Positions 11,623-23,649 of a stretch of 64,000 nt of DNA are shown in pieces. The notes under the pieces were generated by a model. The model saw only the letters and a program-made list of their open reading frames with translations. It was not told the origin of the DNA and ran no database searches. Source of the DNA: Hirundichthys speculiger (Eukaryota > Chordata > Actinopteri > Beloniformes > Exocoetidae); assembly GCA_018398805.1 (NCBI GenBank), contig JAGFBZ010002039.1, forward strand, positions 124,001 through 188,000, in the 5' to 3' direction. The position numbers and the translations under genes were made by a program. Every line of letters begins with the position of its first letter. Position 1 is the stretch's first letter.

Positions 11623-12283
11623 ATGTTGCTCTAAGTCAACGTAGCAGATGAGATGGAAGCCTATTTAACTAGAGTGATTTTTTCTTTTCTTTTCTTTTTT
11701 TCTGTTTTAGTTGGCATAACTAGATTTATTATTGTTTTCAGTCTGCCAAGTCAATCTCAAAGCACAATGAAATACCTCCCACAGCTTGGAAACAGTGTGG
11801 GCAGCTTTTGAAGCAGAACAAAAGGAAACGAGAGGCACTTGCCCTTAGACACACAGTGTGTGGCATCCACAGACACGTGTGGGCCTGCTTATTCACTGAA
11901 CACACACACTCATAGACACACATGAACATGCGCTTACAAACAGATGGTAGAGCTGACAAACTGTCCCTTCAAAGAGCCTTCTCAGCTAGTGGAAAGAGTA
12001 AACTGCACGTCCTGTCTCTTTCACATACTCTCTAGTGCATATGTGTGTATCACAGAGGAGTTGGTGCACTCCCCACAGAGAAACTACAGTAATTCAACCA
12101 CTGACAGCATGAAATCATGTACAGCAACAATAAGAGGAGACTAGTTTGATTGTGCCATTGATTGTCTGTCAATCTGGTAGCCAGTCAAACTCCTCCCTTG
12201 AGAAAAGTAAATGTTCTCACACAAATGTTGTCAGTACAGATTATGGAAAGATTGAAAATGTACATAGCAGTATACAGTTAGGT

Positions 12284-12351
12284 CCAGAAGTGTTTGGACA
12301 ATGACAGAGTTTTGATTTAGCCCTTTCAACTACCACAATACCTTTGACTAT
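12284..12351. mobile_element. Tc1/mariner-type terminal fragment
   Basis: The stretch tacagttaggtccagaag followed by tgtttggacaatgac resembles the terminal repeat of a Tc1/mariner family common in fish. Only one end is present, and the foldback element at 12355 lies directly after it, probably inserted into it. Confidence 0.5.
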
Positions 12352-12354
12352 TTA

Positions 12355-13530
12355 GGCCCCGATCGTACACCTCCCGCTAGCCGCTACCCGCCTATCGTGG
12401 ATTTAGGAACCTCCGCTAACCGCCCTAAAGCCACTACCTGTGTTGCCAACTCCCTTACTCATATTGTAGGCGCGGCAATGGCCGTGTCATTTGCGCTTTC
12501 CGCAAAACTCGGTATCTTGTGATTGTGGGTTTAGGATAGTGGGTAGCGGGTGGTCTGACCACCCACTACCAGCTACCCCATTACCCGCTACCTGTGATCG
12601 CAAGATACCGAGTTTGCGGAAAGCGCAACCCGCCTGTTGGCGTGTAAAAGAGCGTGTTCAAATGGCATAAATGTGCGTCCACCTGGTCACATGTGGACGT
12701 GCACAAACGGTTCTATCTCTCGATTATGCATCACTGTGTTACTTGCATACGTTATTTATTCTCTTAAGGGCAGATGATGTCTGTACAGCTGTGACATGAT
12801 CTCATTCAGATGTTTGCTGTGGAGGAAACAAGGAGATCACAGAACTCTGTTGTGGAGTTTCTTGTACTGTGCGCCTCCCTCTGATCCTCTCCTTGCGTGG
12901 TAAGGAGTGGTAGAAAGTAGATGTCATCATACCTGTTCCTCTGGCTCAGTGCTCATCTAATGATCATCTCGGGTGCTCCGAGATGATCAAGGAGAGGGCC
13001 AGTGCACGAAGAGATACGTGCACAGTACAAGAAACTGCACAACAGTGTTCTGTGATCTCCTCGTTTCCTCCACAGCAAACATCTGAAAGAGATCATGTCA
13101 CAGCTGTACAGACTGACGTGTCTGGTCGTGACTATTCCCACATCCACCACAACTGCTGACCAGACATCCTCTGACCTCAAGAGAATAAAAACGTATGCAA
13201 GTAATACGGTGATGCGTAATCGAAAGGTAGAGCCGTTTGTGCACGTCCACATGTGACCAGGTGGACGCACATTTATGATATTTGGATGTGCTCTTTTACA
13301 CGCTGACATGCAGGTTGCGCTTTCTGCAAACTCGGTATCTTGCGATGGCAAGATACCGAGTTTGCTGAAAGCGCAAATGACACGCCCATTGCCACACCTA
13401 CAATGTGAATAAGGGAGTCACCAAAGCGGATAGCGGCTTTAGGGAAGCGGAAGATTGCATAGCGGTTAGCTGAGGTTCCTAAATCCGCGATTTGCGGGTA
13501 ACGGCTAGCAGGAGGTGTACGATCGGGCCC
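12355..13530. mobile_element. 1.2-kb foldback transposon, Harbinger-like, TTA duplication
   Basis: The termini are inverted repeats of at least 30 bp, ggccccgatcgtacacctcc on the left and ggaggtgtacgatcgggccc on the right, flanked by TTA on both sides (12352-12354, 13531-13533). A 3-bp TTA duplication fits PIF/Harbinger. Almost the whole element is an imperfect palindrome. The left half (to about 12950) reappears inverted in the right half, with a 12-bp perfect hairpin at 12961-12989 near the centre. Nested smaller hairpins carry the word ctcggtatcttg in both halves. It has no transposase. The 132-codon minus frame inside (12953-13351) has no known motif. Confidence 0.8.
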
Positions 13531-13769
13531 TTAGTATCTTAACTTACTATTATTTTATGTATTGATATATTAGTAAGCTTCATTTGTGTCACTATTTCTT
13601 TGTTGTTTTATGACTAATTTTATTAGATTCTGTTTTTTGTTTCATTCTGCCCATTTCTTTTCTCAAATTTCATGGCAAATATGAGATCACTGGCACATAA
13701 AATGGAAAGGCATGGAACACAGATCAAGACAAACTGAAGTTGTTTGAAATTAAGTCCTGTAGGTTACAA

Positions 13770-14085
13770 CAAGACATGGGCACTTCTTTGCCCTCTTTCA
13801 CGTGGGAAGACAGAAACTGCATACAGACCAGCAGGACTAAAAGGAGGAGAAACCGCAGTGCTTGTTGACATCAGATGGTGTAAAACTGGACATGTTACTG
13901 AGAAAGGAACATCTTTGCACCCCAGATAAAGAACTGCTGATTGTGAGTTTCCAACCGTGCTATCTACTCATGTTACCTGCATGTGTGTGGTCTCATCAGA
14001 CCAGTTGTTGCCAGGCGACAAACACAACACCCCAATGCATTCATGGAGATCTCTGGAGAACTTCAACCACAGCTCTCTAGTCTGA
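13770..14085 (+). mobile_element. LINE endonuclease-domain relic
   Basis: The conceptual translation, with frameshifts, reads AYRPAGLKGGETAVLVDIRW, CKTGHVTEKG, CTPDKELLIVSFQPCYL and ends near IHGDLW. That order matches the middle to end of the apurinic-type endonuclease of Rex1/CR1-like LINEs: the glycine-rich GG..., W C, the C-PDLE-L-V-RP-Y-L stretch, then the GDFN-like motif. The reverse transcriptase part is absent, so this is an internal fragment. Confidence 0.6.
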
Positions 14086-14709
14086 GCTGAGTTGAGGTGT
14101 GGTCCACCTGTAAGGTGACAAATCACCTTTCACCAAAATGAAATCTGTATTTATTACATGTTGTAGTTTTTAAATATTTCTCTATGCATTTTGCATTCCC
14201 CATTAAAGTAAATGCTCACCTTCACATTGGCTATCTTTAGCAGCACGTATTTAAACCACTACTACTACCTACTTTAACATTGATCTTCTTTCGATAATTT
14301 TCAACAAATTCAAATAATTCCCTGAGTCACAAAAGTTCTGGCTTCAGCTAATCTATGTGATAAATAACCCATCGTTTGAGTTAATTGATCTTTTCCTTAA
14401 TGTGCCTGGCAGGTGTGCTGTCCTGAGGAACTCAGTAGGGACACAGTTTCTGCACACTTGCATTATTTTTTCACCTCCTCAGCAAAGCTGCTCAAGGGCA
14501 AGGACGGCTTCGATTTTATTGAGAATGGTAGGAGCTCTATAGGTGTGTTGAAAACAGAAAATATGATTTATAGCCCTTACCCATGCCACCACCCTATTGA
14601 TGTTGTCAGCTGTCACTGTGGACCTGTGGATAAACCAGTATGCTGTAGCTATAGGGCAGATGCACAGTGGGAGTGTGGATTCTTTCCAAGTAAAGCACAA
14701 TGACTGCAG

Positions 14710-14742
14710 GTGTGTGTGTGTGTGTGGGTGTGTGTGTGTGTG
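14710..14742. repeat. (TG)n microsatellite
   Basis: A TG dinucleotide array with one interruption (gggtg). Confidence 0.9.
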
Positions 14743-15464
14743 ACTGAAAGACACCTGGGCTGAATGTGGGAATGGTTGACAGTTGTGAGATGCGCTCAGA
14801 TATTGCAGGGGTGCATCTTCAGATTGAGAAGATGCCTTGTTCCTCTTGAGAGAGCAGGCAACACAGATGCATTTCTAATAATAATCATAGGCAATTATAA
14901 CAGTTAACATAGCAGCAACAATCAGTCCATCACTGAGGAATTTACATTATGACCATGACTTATGTGCAGAGAGCTGACTAGAGGCTCAAAAACAAGCTAA
15001 ATGTAAGTTGTAGTATGCTTACGTACGTATTACGAAGAATATTTGCTATTGTTATGCTTCCAAAGTGTTTTTGATTGTGAGGGAAAGTTGAATGCATTTT
15101 GTTTGTTTGTTTTTGGTTTGTTTTTTCCCGGTCAACAACAAATTCACTGTATTTGTGTTACTTATTTATTTTGCAATATGTCATAAAGGACAGTTTTATG
15201 AACAAATCCCAGCACGCTGCTGGATTTGCAGAAAGAATAAAGTTGAAAGTTAGTGCTTTTCCACTTCCAGAACCTGAGTCTGAACCATAAGTAGAAAGTA
15301 AACTGTGCAAATGTCAGGAGTAGAGAGACGTACACTTTTATGTTCTGTGTCACCCTAGAAGTGAAAGAAAAAATGAATAAATTCCCTTCAAAGCATATCA
15401 CACAAAAAAAGAAATCAATTTAATTGATTATCACACAAAGACAGCCTTGATTGTTAGCAGCTAT

Positions 15465-15545
15465 TAGGGCTGCAGCTATTGAATATTTTAGTAATCGAGT
15501 ATTCTACTGAAAACTCCATCGATTAATCGAGTAATCGGATAAATC
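15465..15545. mobile_element. hAT terminus
   Basis: The sequence starts tagggctgcagctattgaa and is followed by the repeated words aatcgag and cgattaatcg, typical of one end of a common teleost hAT family. A possible opposite end (ccagccctaat) lies at about 18680-18692, but the 8 bases flanking the two ends do not match, so pairing is unproven. The candidate exon at 15790-15921 lies just inside this terminus. Confidence 0.55.
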
Positions 15546-15789
15546 ATATTTTTGTTTAGTTAAAGAGCAATTATAAATATACATGAGACAATAAGACATT
15601 TCACTTAATAATGAACAATTGGTTTCCTTTTTTAGATAATCAATGTCTTTATTTTTAGATGCACATTGTTTAAAACAGCCAACAGCAATTGCATCTCAGG
15701 AAATGTGACTAGAAAAAAAAAAAACACAAATATAAAATAAAACAATTTTTAATTTAGTGTATTCTTGTAAGTAACAAAAACATTTGGCA

Positions 15790-15921
15790 TTAATAAAAAT
15801 AGCCATCTTCGATCACAACAGAAATGCTGTCGGGGTTAAACTGGATGGTGCCAGTAAGGTTGTCAACTGCCACAGAGAGGAGAGCAACAGGCGTGTCCTC
15901 AATGTCTGGATCATTTTCCCA
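15790..15921 (-). other. Candidate terminal coding exon, 43 residues plus stop
   Basis: On the minus strand an acceptor-like tattttgcag precedes 43 open codons ending in TAA. The protein is acidic at its start (ENDPDIEDTPVALLS), then AVDNLTGTIQFNPDSIS and a hydrophobic finish. Codon use looks protein-like and not like the surrounding A/T-rich DNA. It lies inside the hAT terminus at 15465, so it may be the last exon of a transposon-carried gene. I do not recognise the protein. No upstream exon was identified. Confidence 0.3.
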
Positions 15922-17574
15922 CTGCAAAATACACACAGACATACAGGTTGGACAGGATTAAGTTAAAGGTTTTAGAGATGATTCAAGAAGATGGATTGGG
16001 GTCCTGCACTGGGATTACATGCTCTTCATACAGAAATAAAGATGAGTGAACATTAATAGTCTCTTAGGAGTCATGATTTGTTCTCTGTATCTTAATTCTC
16101 AGCCGAAATCTCAGCCGAATGTGATTTTGGGATTTTTTTCACATTAGGAACCCAGGCCGCTAGTGCCAAAAAAATCTTAAAAAAAAAAAAAACTGCACTC
16201 TGTCCTCAGCAGACAGCCCCTGCCATCTGCACTTAGAGAGGGAGAAATGCATCCTCCTTTGCGGGAATGCACAAAGTTCTAACAATAAACTCTATATAAT
16301 AACTATATTCTAACTCTATATTATAAGTAAAGAAGGTTAACAGAAAAACACCTCTCACCACCTTTCAGCCTTACTTCAAAGTTTTAATCCCAGCCCTTGC
16401 TGGGAGCATTCAGAACATCAGCTTTTAGTTTCTGAGCTGTTTCCAATCTCTGTCACTGATGGATTTAAACTCTCCTAATTTATAGAATTCCAATCATTTC
16501 AATCAATAAACAAAAGAGAGAAGGCAGCATGTGCTTGTTTTAGCTGTGGCCCTCCCGTGGAAGGGGATTAATTTCTCGGCATAACACCTGTTCTCCATGA
16601 CAACGGCAGGCTCTGATGTGCTGAGTCATTCATCAGTCAGTTTGGACCACGGCTATGCTCCACCCCCCAGCTGTAGATTGACATGGTGCTGATTTGACAC
16701 TGTTGTGGAAAAAAAATAATATATATCCTTACATTATTTTTAACCACCTGGCGACTAAAACATTTGAGTAAGACTGGAGGATAAACTTTAATAACAAGAC
16801 TTGGCTATGACTGGAATTCAATGAATTTAATATCCATTTACATGCATAGGGGTCAGACATACAGCTCAGCAGATAGATGGAGAATGACCAAGAACATGTG
16901 TAGTACAATTCCTTTAACAGGACACACCAGAATACACTAGACAAAATATATCAAGCAACTTCCAAAAACATTTTGTATGGTGTGTAAGACTTGTAGGACC
17001 CCAAGAAATCAGACATAATAGAGGTCCCAACTGGAACTAGGTATGTCACCTTCAAATTAGTTATACAACAAAGTCACGAAAATAACGTTTACATTCCACC
17101 ATAGACACTAATTTCAGAACTGCAACCGCAAAAAAGGAAAAAAAACGCAACTGAAAAAGACGGTTGGAAAATGGAAAGGGTTTTAGAATGGATAGTGAGA
17201 AAAGAAAAGGAACCGATGAGGATCATCACTCTCTCAGTTACAGATTTTGATTTCTTTGTTACAGATTCTGGGTTTTGGTAGCTAAGGAACCTAAGAGACT
17301 GCATTGAATGTCCGCTTTGGTGCGAATCGCCCATCCTCCAGAAGCAGGAGAAATGGAGTGGAAAAAAAACCCGGTTAATATGAACTAAAAAACTTACAGC
17401 AGAACCAGAGTAAGGGAGGGTGGTCATCTGACTCAACCCTTTGGGGGTGTGACATGACAGGAAAGAGAGACAATATCAATGACACATACATACAAGAAGA
17501 TTGAGGACATATCAATGAAGTTATCCCTTAATTATAAGCTTTGACAAAAAGAAAACTTAAGTCTGACATAGACT
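15922..17574. other. No gene recognised
   Basis: No supported exon or repeat. A/T-rich sequence with short overlapping open frames on both strands. Confidence 0.5.
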
Positions 17575-17800
17575 ATGGCCTCATGAGTGGCTTAGTGGTA
17601 GTGCTGTCACCTACCATATAGGTGGTCCTGGGTTTGAATCTCGGTTGCAGCTTGAGCCAAACTTCTCATGCGGATCACTCTGCAGTGGCAACCTCAAAAC
17701 AGGGAGCTGCCAAAATGGAAGTTCATATTAAAAGGCAGAAACTGCCTGCCTGCCTGCTTCCAGTCCCTGGAAAAGATGCGCTCCAGGCACTATATGTTCT
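17575..17800 (+). mobile_element. tRNA-headed SINE-like sequence
   Basis: An A-box-like tggcttagtggt (17588-17599) and a B-box-like ggtttgaatct (17631-17641) are spaced 31 bases apart, as in a tRNA-derived RNA polymerase III promoter. The sequence after the B box does not complete a tRNA (no matching acceptor stem), so this is a SINE or tRNA relic and not a functional tRNA. The tail contains a cctg repeat (about 17743-17757). No target duplication was found. Confidence 0.5.
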
Positions 17801-20123
17801 TCTAAATTCTCAGTGTATTTTTCAGCATTAATGAAGCCATCAGAGAAGAGGGAATGAGCTTTGCCCAGGTCACTGATACAACTCCATACCGTCACAGAGT
17901 CTGTGACTGGTGACTTGTTGCGTAGATGCAGTGTTTCTCTGTATACCTATTTTCCTCCTGCTCCTGGTTCCCTGCTCCCCCCTCTGCCCTCCATTGCCCC
18001 GCGGGTCCCCTGAAACAGCCCAAGACACACCATTATAGCTTTCTGACATTTCCGGTTTTGCATTTATTAGCCAATGTTCTACCTTTTCTCCTGGCCTCCA
18101 AGGGATGCTGCACACCCTGCAGATGCACGCAGGCAAATCAGTCAGCACAATTTGATTACAAAGTGAAGTAAAAGAGAAAAAGAAAGGCGTCCCTCATCTT
18201 CTCTCCACCGGGGCCTTGTTTTCCTTTCACACCCTGATGGATTGACAGAAATAGAATCAAAACAGAAGATGAGAAAAAAGTTGCAAAAAAGAGGTTATTT
18301 AAAAGAAGAAGAAACCCAAGTGTCACTCACCCTGAATCCTTGTCACTTACTGTCCTGAAAGATCACATATGCACAAGTGTAATGACTTCCACTTCAAACC
18401 AGGCATTTGCATAATTTTCTCCAGAGCTCAAAGAAGTGGATACAATTCAGTGTTGAAAAGTCAAAAGTATAAGTTTACATTTACATTTATTCATTTAGCA
18501 GGCACTGTAGAGATGGAGTTCAAGTAGACGTGAGCTGAGCTGACAATCACATGAGAGCATGACTGACTTTAACTTTATACACGTCAGAATAACAGAATAA
18601 AAAAAAAAAAAAAAGAAATGACAGCAAGATTACATCGTTATAGATTCTGAATGTCAATTTCGATTAATTCTTGATTCATTTTCCAGCCCTAATGTGAGTT
18701 ATCCTTAAATTTTGAATCAAATTGTGTTTAATGTATTTTTTAAAAATCCAATTTCTCCTCACATAAGTTTGTTTTGTTTGTAACTTCTTGAAAACCTGGA
18801 GTTGTTTGAAGGTCTCACAGATTGTTCAGATGGATCCAAGTTTTCCTTGTTTTATTTTTCTAGTGTAACTGAACACCCTTTTTCTGCAAAGAAGTCAAGA
18901 AATGAGATCTGTCCTTTTGAAGACTGCAGGAGAAAATGGTGTTGAGATGGGTACTTGTACTTTGTTTTTACTGCATTTCCTTTTTCAAAAGTTTGATTTA
19001 TTCATTACTTGATATTTTAAAACAAGCAGTTTATTGTATTTTGTTCTTCAGAAAAGTCAAAACTGGTAATCATGTCCTTCAGTTCCATCATTTGGAGACG
19101 ACCTTGGTCTGGACTTCTGAGACCTTCAACCTTTGCTCTTCTCTCTTACTGCACCTAAAAGCCTTGGACGAAGACATCCGGAGTAGAAGTCGACAACAGA
19201 AGAAGCAGGTGAAAGAGGAGAGTGTTGTGTACATGAGTAAGTTCCTTTTACTCATTGTTTTTATATTGATAACCAATATAAAAACAACCAATAAAGTGAT
19301 TGCAGAAGTCTCCTTGGTGAATAAAAAAAAGCTGTTAGTCCTGAAGCAATACACAAGAGGAAAGTGTTTTTTTTTTTTTGTTTTTTTATCTCCCACTGAT
19401 GCAAAAAAAAGTAAAGCCTTGGCTAGAAAACATAAAAGGCCTCATCCCTGGAGAACTCAATGATTAACAAGATTAACTTGTAGTAAATTAATGGGAACAG
19501 AGTCCATGCATCCTCTGCTGGACATGATGAAGTGTGCTTTGTGTGCACTTCGCCCATGTGAGGCCCATAGCAGCTTTGTCCTTTACAACATGTGAGATTT
19601 TTGTGGGCATCCCATAGTGGGGCTTTCCCTAAAATAAACCACACAGGTCCAGTGTGAGGTTTGTCCAAGAGAGGTTGGTTCAGTCTTGTCCTTCTCACCT
19701 ATGAGGCATTTCTGAATGTCTTCTTCTGATCCCCTTATGTTCCAAGCTCCAAGAAAACAAAAGGATTGTGTTCAGAGTTGTTAGAAAAACACATGAACAA
19801 TGACAAGAAAACTACTTAGCATTGATCGAATAAACTGATCATTTGAATCAAGAACTGTTGGTGAGAAGGTTAAAAAAAAAAAACAATTCTGAACTTGTTG
19901 CATATGACCATCCTAGTAATGTTTGTATTTCCAGAAACCCTGTTAGAATGTATAGTGGAGGAAATAAGTATTTAATAAGCCGCTAATTTTGGCAGTTGTC
20001 ATACTAAGAAATACATTAACAGTCTCAGATTTTTATGGGAGCTTTATTTCAATAGTTATAGAAAGAAAAAAATTGAGAAAATTACATGAAATGAAAAATA
20101 AAAATTAATTTGCAAGTCATGAC
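17801..20123. other. No gene recognised; 14-bp hairpin
   Basis: The 175-codon plus-strand frame at 18936-19463 is one of the longest here, but its composition (Leu, Phe and Lys from A/T-rich triplets) and lack of motifs argue against a gene. A perfect 14-bp hairpin (arms 19255-19268 and 19274-19287) lies inside it. A hAT-like end (ttccagccctaa) is seen at about 18680. Confidence 0.45.
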
Positions 20124-20195
20124 TTGACTGAACTCAAATGTTTTGAGTTGACTGAACTCAAATGTTTTGAGTTGACTAAACTCAAATTTTATGAA
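20124..20195. repeat. Three 24-bp tandem units, quasi-palindromic
   Basis: Units begin at 20124, 20148 and 20172. The first two are identical (ttgactgaactcaaatg + ttttgag) and the third has diverged. Each unit can fold on itself (ctcaaa...ttttgag). Related single words recur to about 20290. This pattern is typical of the interior of some fish MITEs. Confidence 0.75.
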
Positions 20196-20989
20196 CTTAA
20201 AAAAATTACTTTCAGTTTACTCAAATGCTTTCTTTATATTACTTTGGTTTTTTGAGTAGTGGAAATCAATTTTATGAGTTGGACTGAACTTAAAAAAATT
20301 ACTTTCAGTTTTCTGACATTTTCTGATTCAGTCAGCATTTTACCAAAATCCTGTTAACACAGGTGTATACTGTAAAACACATATACAGACAGTGACTTGC
20401 TGAAAGACCACATCATCTGTATTAGCACACAATCACAGGTAACGAACACAGTATTCAATGAACATCCAGGTGAAATGGTGTTTTTGCAGTTGCAGTGCTG
20501 TCCAATCTCATATTCTGAATCAGATTCTTGCTCGAAGGAAGAATTTGAGATCATTTACAAGAAATGCTGAAAACATATTGATATGTTTGAAAATATGTGA
20601 GTCTGACCAGCAGGAAGTTTTTTTTTTTTTTTTGTGCCATCAGGACTGCTGCATTGGCAAGCCTTCAGGAATTCAACCAATAAAAAACAAAACAAACAAC
20701 AAACAAAAACTTGATCCAAATATGTTCACTCTCGGGAAGCGTCTGTCCGTGTCATTCTTGGCCCATGTTGTTCTGTTCTGTTTGCAGGCTTGGATGGATG
20801 CAAAGCTACGACAGAGAAGCCAGGGACGATTAGATTGCTGAAAATTAACATAATACGGTTATTTTATAGAAGGAAAAAAATGGTAATGTTCACTTTCAAC
20901 ATCTTTTTGTGATAAAATGTGATTTGAGCTTCATCTCAGTCACAATAAGAGACAAACATAATGAGCTTAACTTGATAGCACACAAACAC

Positions 20990-21560
20990 ACCCATTAAAC
21001 ATTTGTGGTGCTGGAGAACATAGTAAGAGACCTCTTGGAGCTGTTAACTGATCAAAACCCCTTTAGCAGCAGTGACATCAAGCCAAGTACTTAAAATAGT
21101 TCTGGATCAGACCTGCACAATATTCAGGAGGAATGTTGGACCACTAGGATTAAACGGGCATAGGTAATGGATGGATGGATGATATTGGTAAGCAGTACCC
21201 TTTTTTCACCATAGATCTTCTTGACCTCATTGAGGATTTTAGAATCGTGCCTTTGGAGTCATCTTGGCAGGGCACTCATTTCATTTCACTAATTTGACTT
21301 TTGGTGTCCAAACTGCTGACTTTAATTAGCTTTCATTGAAGGTAATTAGTCTGTAATCTCCCTCACTTTCTCTTGTAGTGTTTTCAATCTTAATAGTTTT
21401 ATGTGCAATTGAGACATAATTGTGTGTTACTAGCTTAAGCACATTGTGTTATATTGTGACTTGGATGAAGATCAGGTCACATTTTATGCAAAAAAACAAA
21501 CCAACAAAAAAACAGTTAATTCCTATGAGCTCACATGCTTTTTCAAGCCACTGTATTTAG
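20990..21560 (-). mobile_element. Tc1-like relic, probably minus strand
   Basis: Several stretches resemble a widespread Tc1-like element read in reverse: ctgcacaatattcaggagga (21113-21132), tttggagtcatcttggcagg (about 21254) and tgtgacttggatgaagatca (about 21456). They keep the expected order and approximate spacing. The minus-strand protein is broken by frameshifts. The fragment is interrupted by a short tail at 21145-21181. Confidence 0.5.
21145..21181 (+). mobile_element. Minimal SINE/LINE-tail insertion
   Basis: This short piece carries a (TGGA)n tail (aatggatggatggatga) inside the Tc1-like relic, with the flanking relic sequence resuming after it. It is the extreme 3' end of the family at 29770-30103, in the opposite orientation. 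Confidence 0.5.
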
Positions 21561-23245
21561 TATTTCAGAAACAACGCTGCTGGAACCTGTGGGCAGTTAT
21601 CTTAAGGTCTGCTGCAGCATTCAATAAAACCACTCCAGCTATCCACACACAGCTGAGTCCCTTTATCCATCACAGTCCTCTCTTGGGGGGTTTAGACTGT
21701 TAGGCAAACAGGCAAAATGAAGACATCGGTTTACATTCTAGAAACTCGCATTTAAAACAAAATGAATGAAAATGTCCTCAAAACAAATGACTAGGTACTA
21801 AAAAAAAAAAAAAAAAAACAGAATCAAACATTATGTAAATAGTCATTTTTTTAATATTTCCAGAGACCCTTCACTTTGAATTACTTTAAATAAAATGCTA
21901 AATATCTGTTAGTATAAAGTAGTGCTTGAGGCAATAAATATGACATAAGTGTTATGTATATTCTGTTTTAATATATCTTTAAAAAATGGATATACAATCA
22001 GAGAAAGAAGAGGTATAGGTTGGAGAACAGGCTGATGATCTTCCTTCCTCTAGCCAAAAACTGGATTTGAACTCATGTTGGGACAATTCCTAAAAGCAAA
22101 CTGGAAGGGGGAAAAAAAAAAAAGCCCTGCTGGCTGCCACATGAAAGGAGTCAACAAATGCTCTCCAAAAGGAAGATGAGCTCAGAGTAAAAGTAAGGCC
22201 ACGATAAGATACATTGAGTCAGGCATCATATCCATGGGGCAAAAACAACCATGACAATTAAGTGTCACTGCAATTATGCAGCATGACTTCATAATGAAAG
22301 GCAGTTATATTATTCTAAAACACTCTTCTGAAGAACAACCATATTTACTCATTCATTTTTTTTAAAGGATGTGCTTTTTTATACTCCTGGGCCCTTTATT
22401 TTGGCTGAGGTTAGTGTCATTGGTCGTTACAGTAACTTTTAACAGGGGAAGAAAAGAGGATATGAGCAGTGAAACCCTGGGCCAGAATAAGAAGACAACA
22501 AAGAATGGCAAGAGGAAACCAGAGCATGCTAACAAGTCACATAGTCTCCACATCATACCATAACGAAACACACGGTTACACTCACGCAACTGCAAAATCT
22601 CAGTTTTTAAAGGGGTGTGGGCTTTATGTTGAAATAACAAGCCACCTAAGATGGTAGATGTGTACTGACCAATTATCAGTTATTTTGTTAAGTAGTCATC
22701 GGATCTGTGATGGCAAGTCGTACATGTCAATCAACTCTTATTGTCCACTAAGTTATAAGATGTAACATTGGCCATGTAAGGAGGAACATGACTCCTAAAC
22801 ACATCAAAGAACAAATCCTTATATCAGACTCTTTTTTTCCATAACGCCATATCCACATTGTTAAATTAGTCAAAGGGCCACCGATTGGACAATTACCAAT
22901 TTATAGACGCTTGACTGCTTTGTAAAAACAGTCAAGCGTTGGAACACATTTTAAGAGCTTTCTCTTCTTTTCACATTGATGTCAACTTTGTACAACAGTT
23001 GGCATGCTTATTCAAAAAAAATGCCTTTATCTTTCTTTAGCACAGAGATACTTTTTAGGCTTGTCAAACATTCTGCTACTTGTCTGATACTTTTGGCAAA
23101 GTGTGTTAATTCAGAGCCAACTCTTCTTTTTTGAAATATTCATTCCAAGTCTAAAACCGCTAACTTTACTGCCCTGGACCTGCTAAAGTTAATGAAATAG
23201 TTTTACATTACAGCCTCAGATTTCACTCAGTTGAAGAATCATTAA
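21561..23245. other. No gene recognised
   Basis: No supported exon. An 11-bp hairpin (22907-22917 with 22929-22939) and A runs near 21800 and 22113 are the only structures noticed. Confidence 0.5.
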
Positions 23246-23645
23246 AGGTGGGGTAGGTGTTCTTTGAAAAAATGGTTCCAGCAATCCAACTCAAGTGAGA
23301 TTTTGAAAATATACACTCTCTCCCTCCTCCCAAAGGCTCCTCTTCAGCTCACCCCTCGAAACCACGCCTTCACACGATTCACAACTACATGAACCATAGG
23401 GAGAGAGGGAGGGGTGGGTGGGAGTGCATTGATATTTGATGGACGTATTAGGCAGCCAATGAAAGTAAAGATGATCACTATTTTGATTGGTCAGAGTTTT
23501 TCTCTGATTATACCCTCTAGACCGGACCAAAACGTTTGGTTTTTTTTTTGCAAACATTTTATTTCAGTGGGTGCAATGGAAATGTGAAAAGGTTCTCAGG
23601 CAATATTGTGAAAAGTGTTGCAAAAAAAGAACACCTACCCCACCT
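23246..23645. mobile_element. 400-bp MITE inserted at TTAA
   Basis: The termini are aggtggggtaggtgttcttt and its reverse complement (20 bp, perfect), flanked on both sides by TTAA (23242-23245, 23646-23649). TTAA duplications occur with piggyBac and Kolobok elements, and the AGGTG start suggests Kolobok-like. There is no transposase inside, so it is non-autonomous. Confidence 0.8.
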
Positions 23646-23649
23646 TTAA

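Noticed and set aside
12953..13351. 132-codon minus-strand open frame
   Set aside because: It lies entirely inside the foldback element and follows its palindromic symmetry. No known domain.
17588..17641. Functional tRNA gene
   Set aside because: A and B boxes are present, but the acceptor stem and T-arm geometry do not close. It fits a SINE head.
18936..19463. 175-codon plus-strand open frame
   Set aside because: A/T-rich codon use, a poly-T-derived Phe run, no domain motif, and a palindrome inside the frame. No splice or promoter context.
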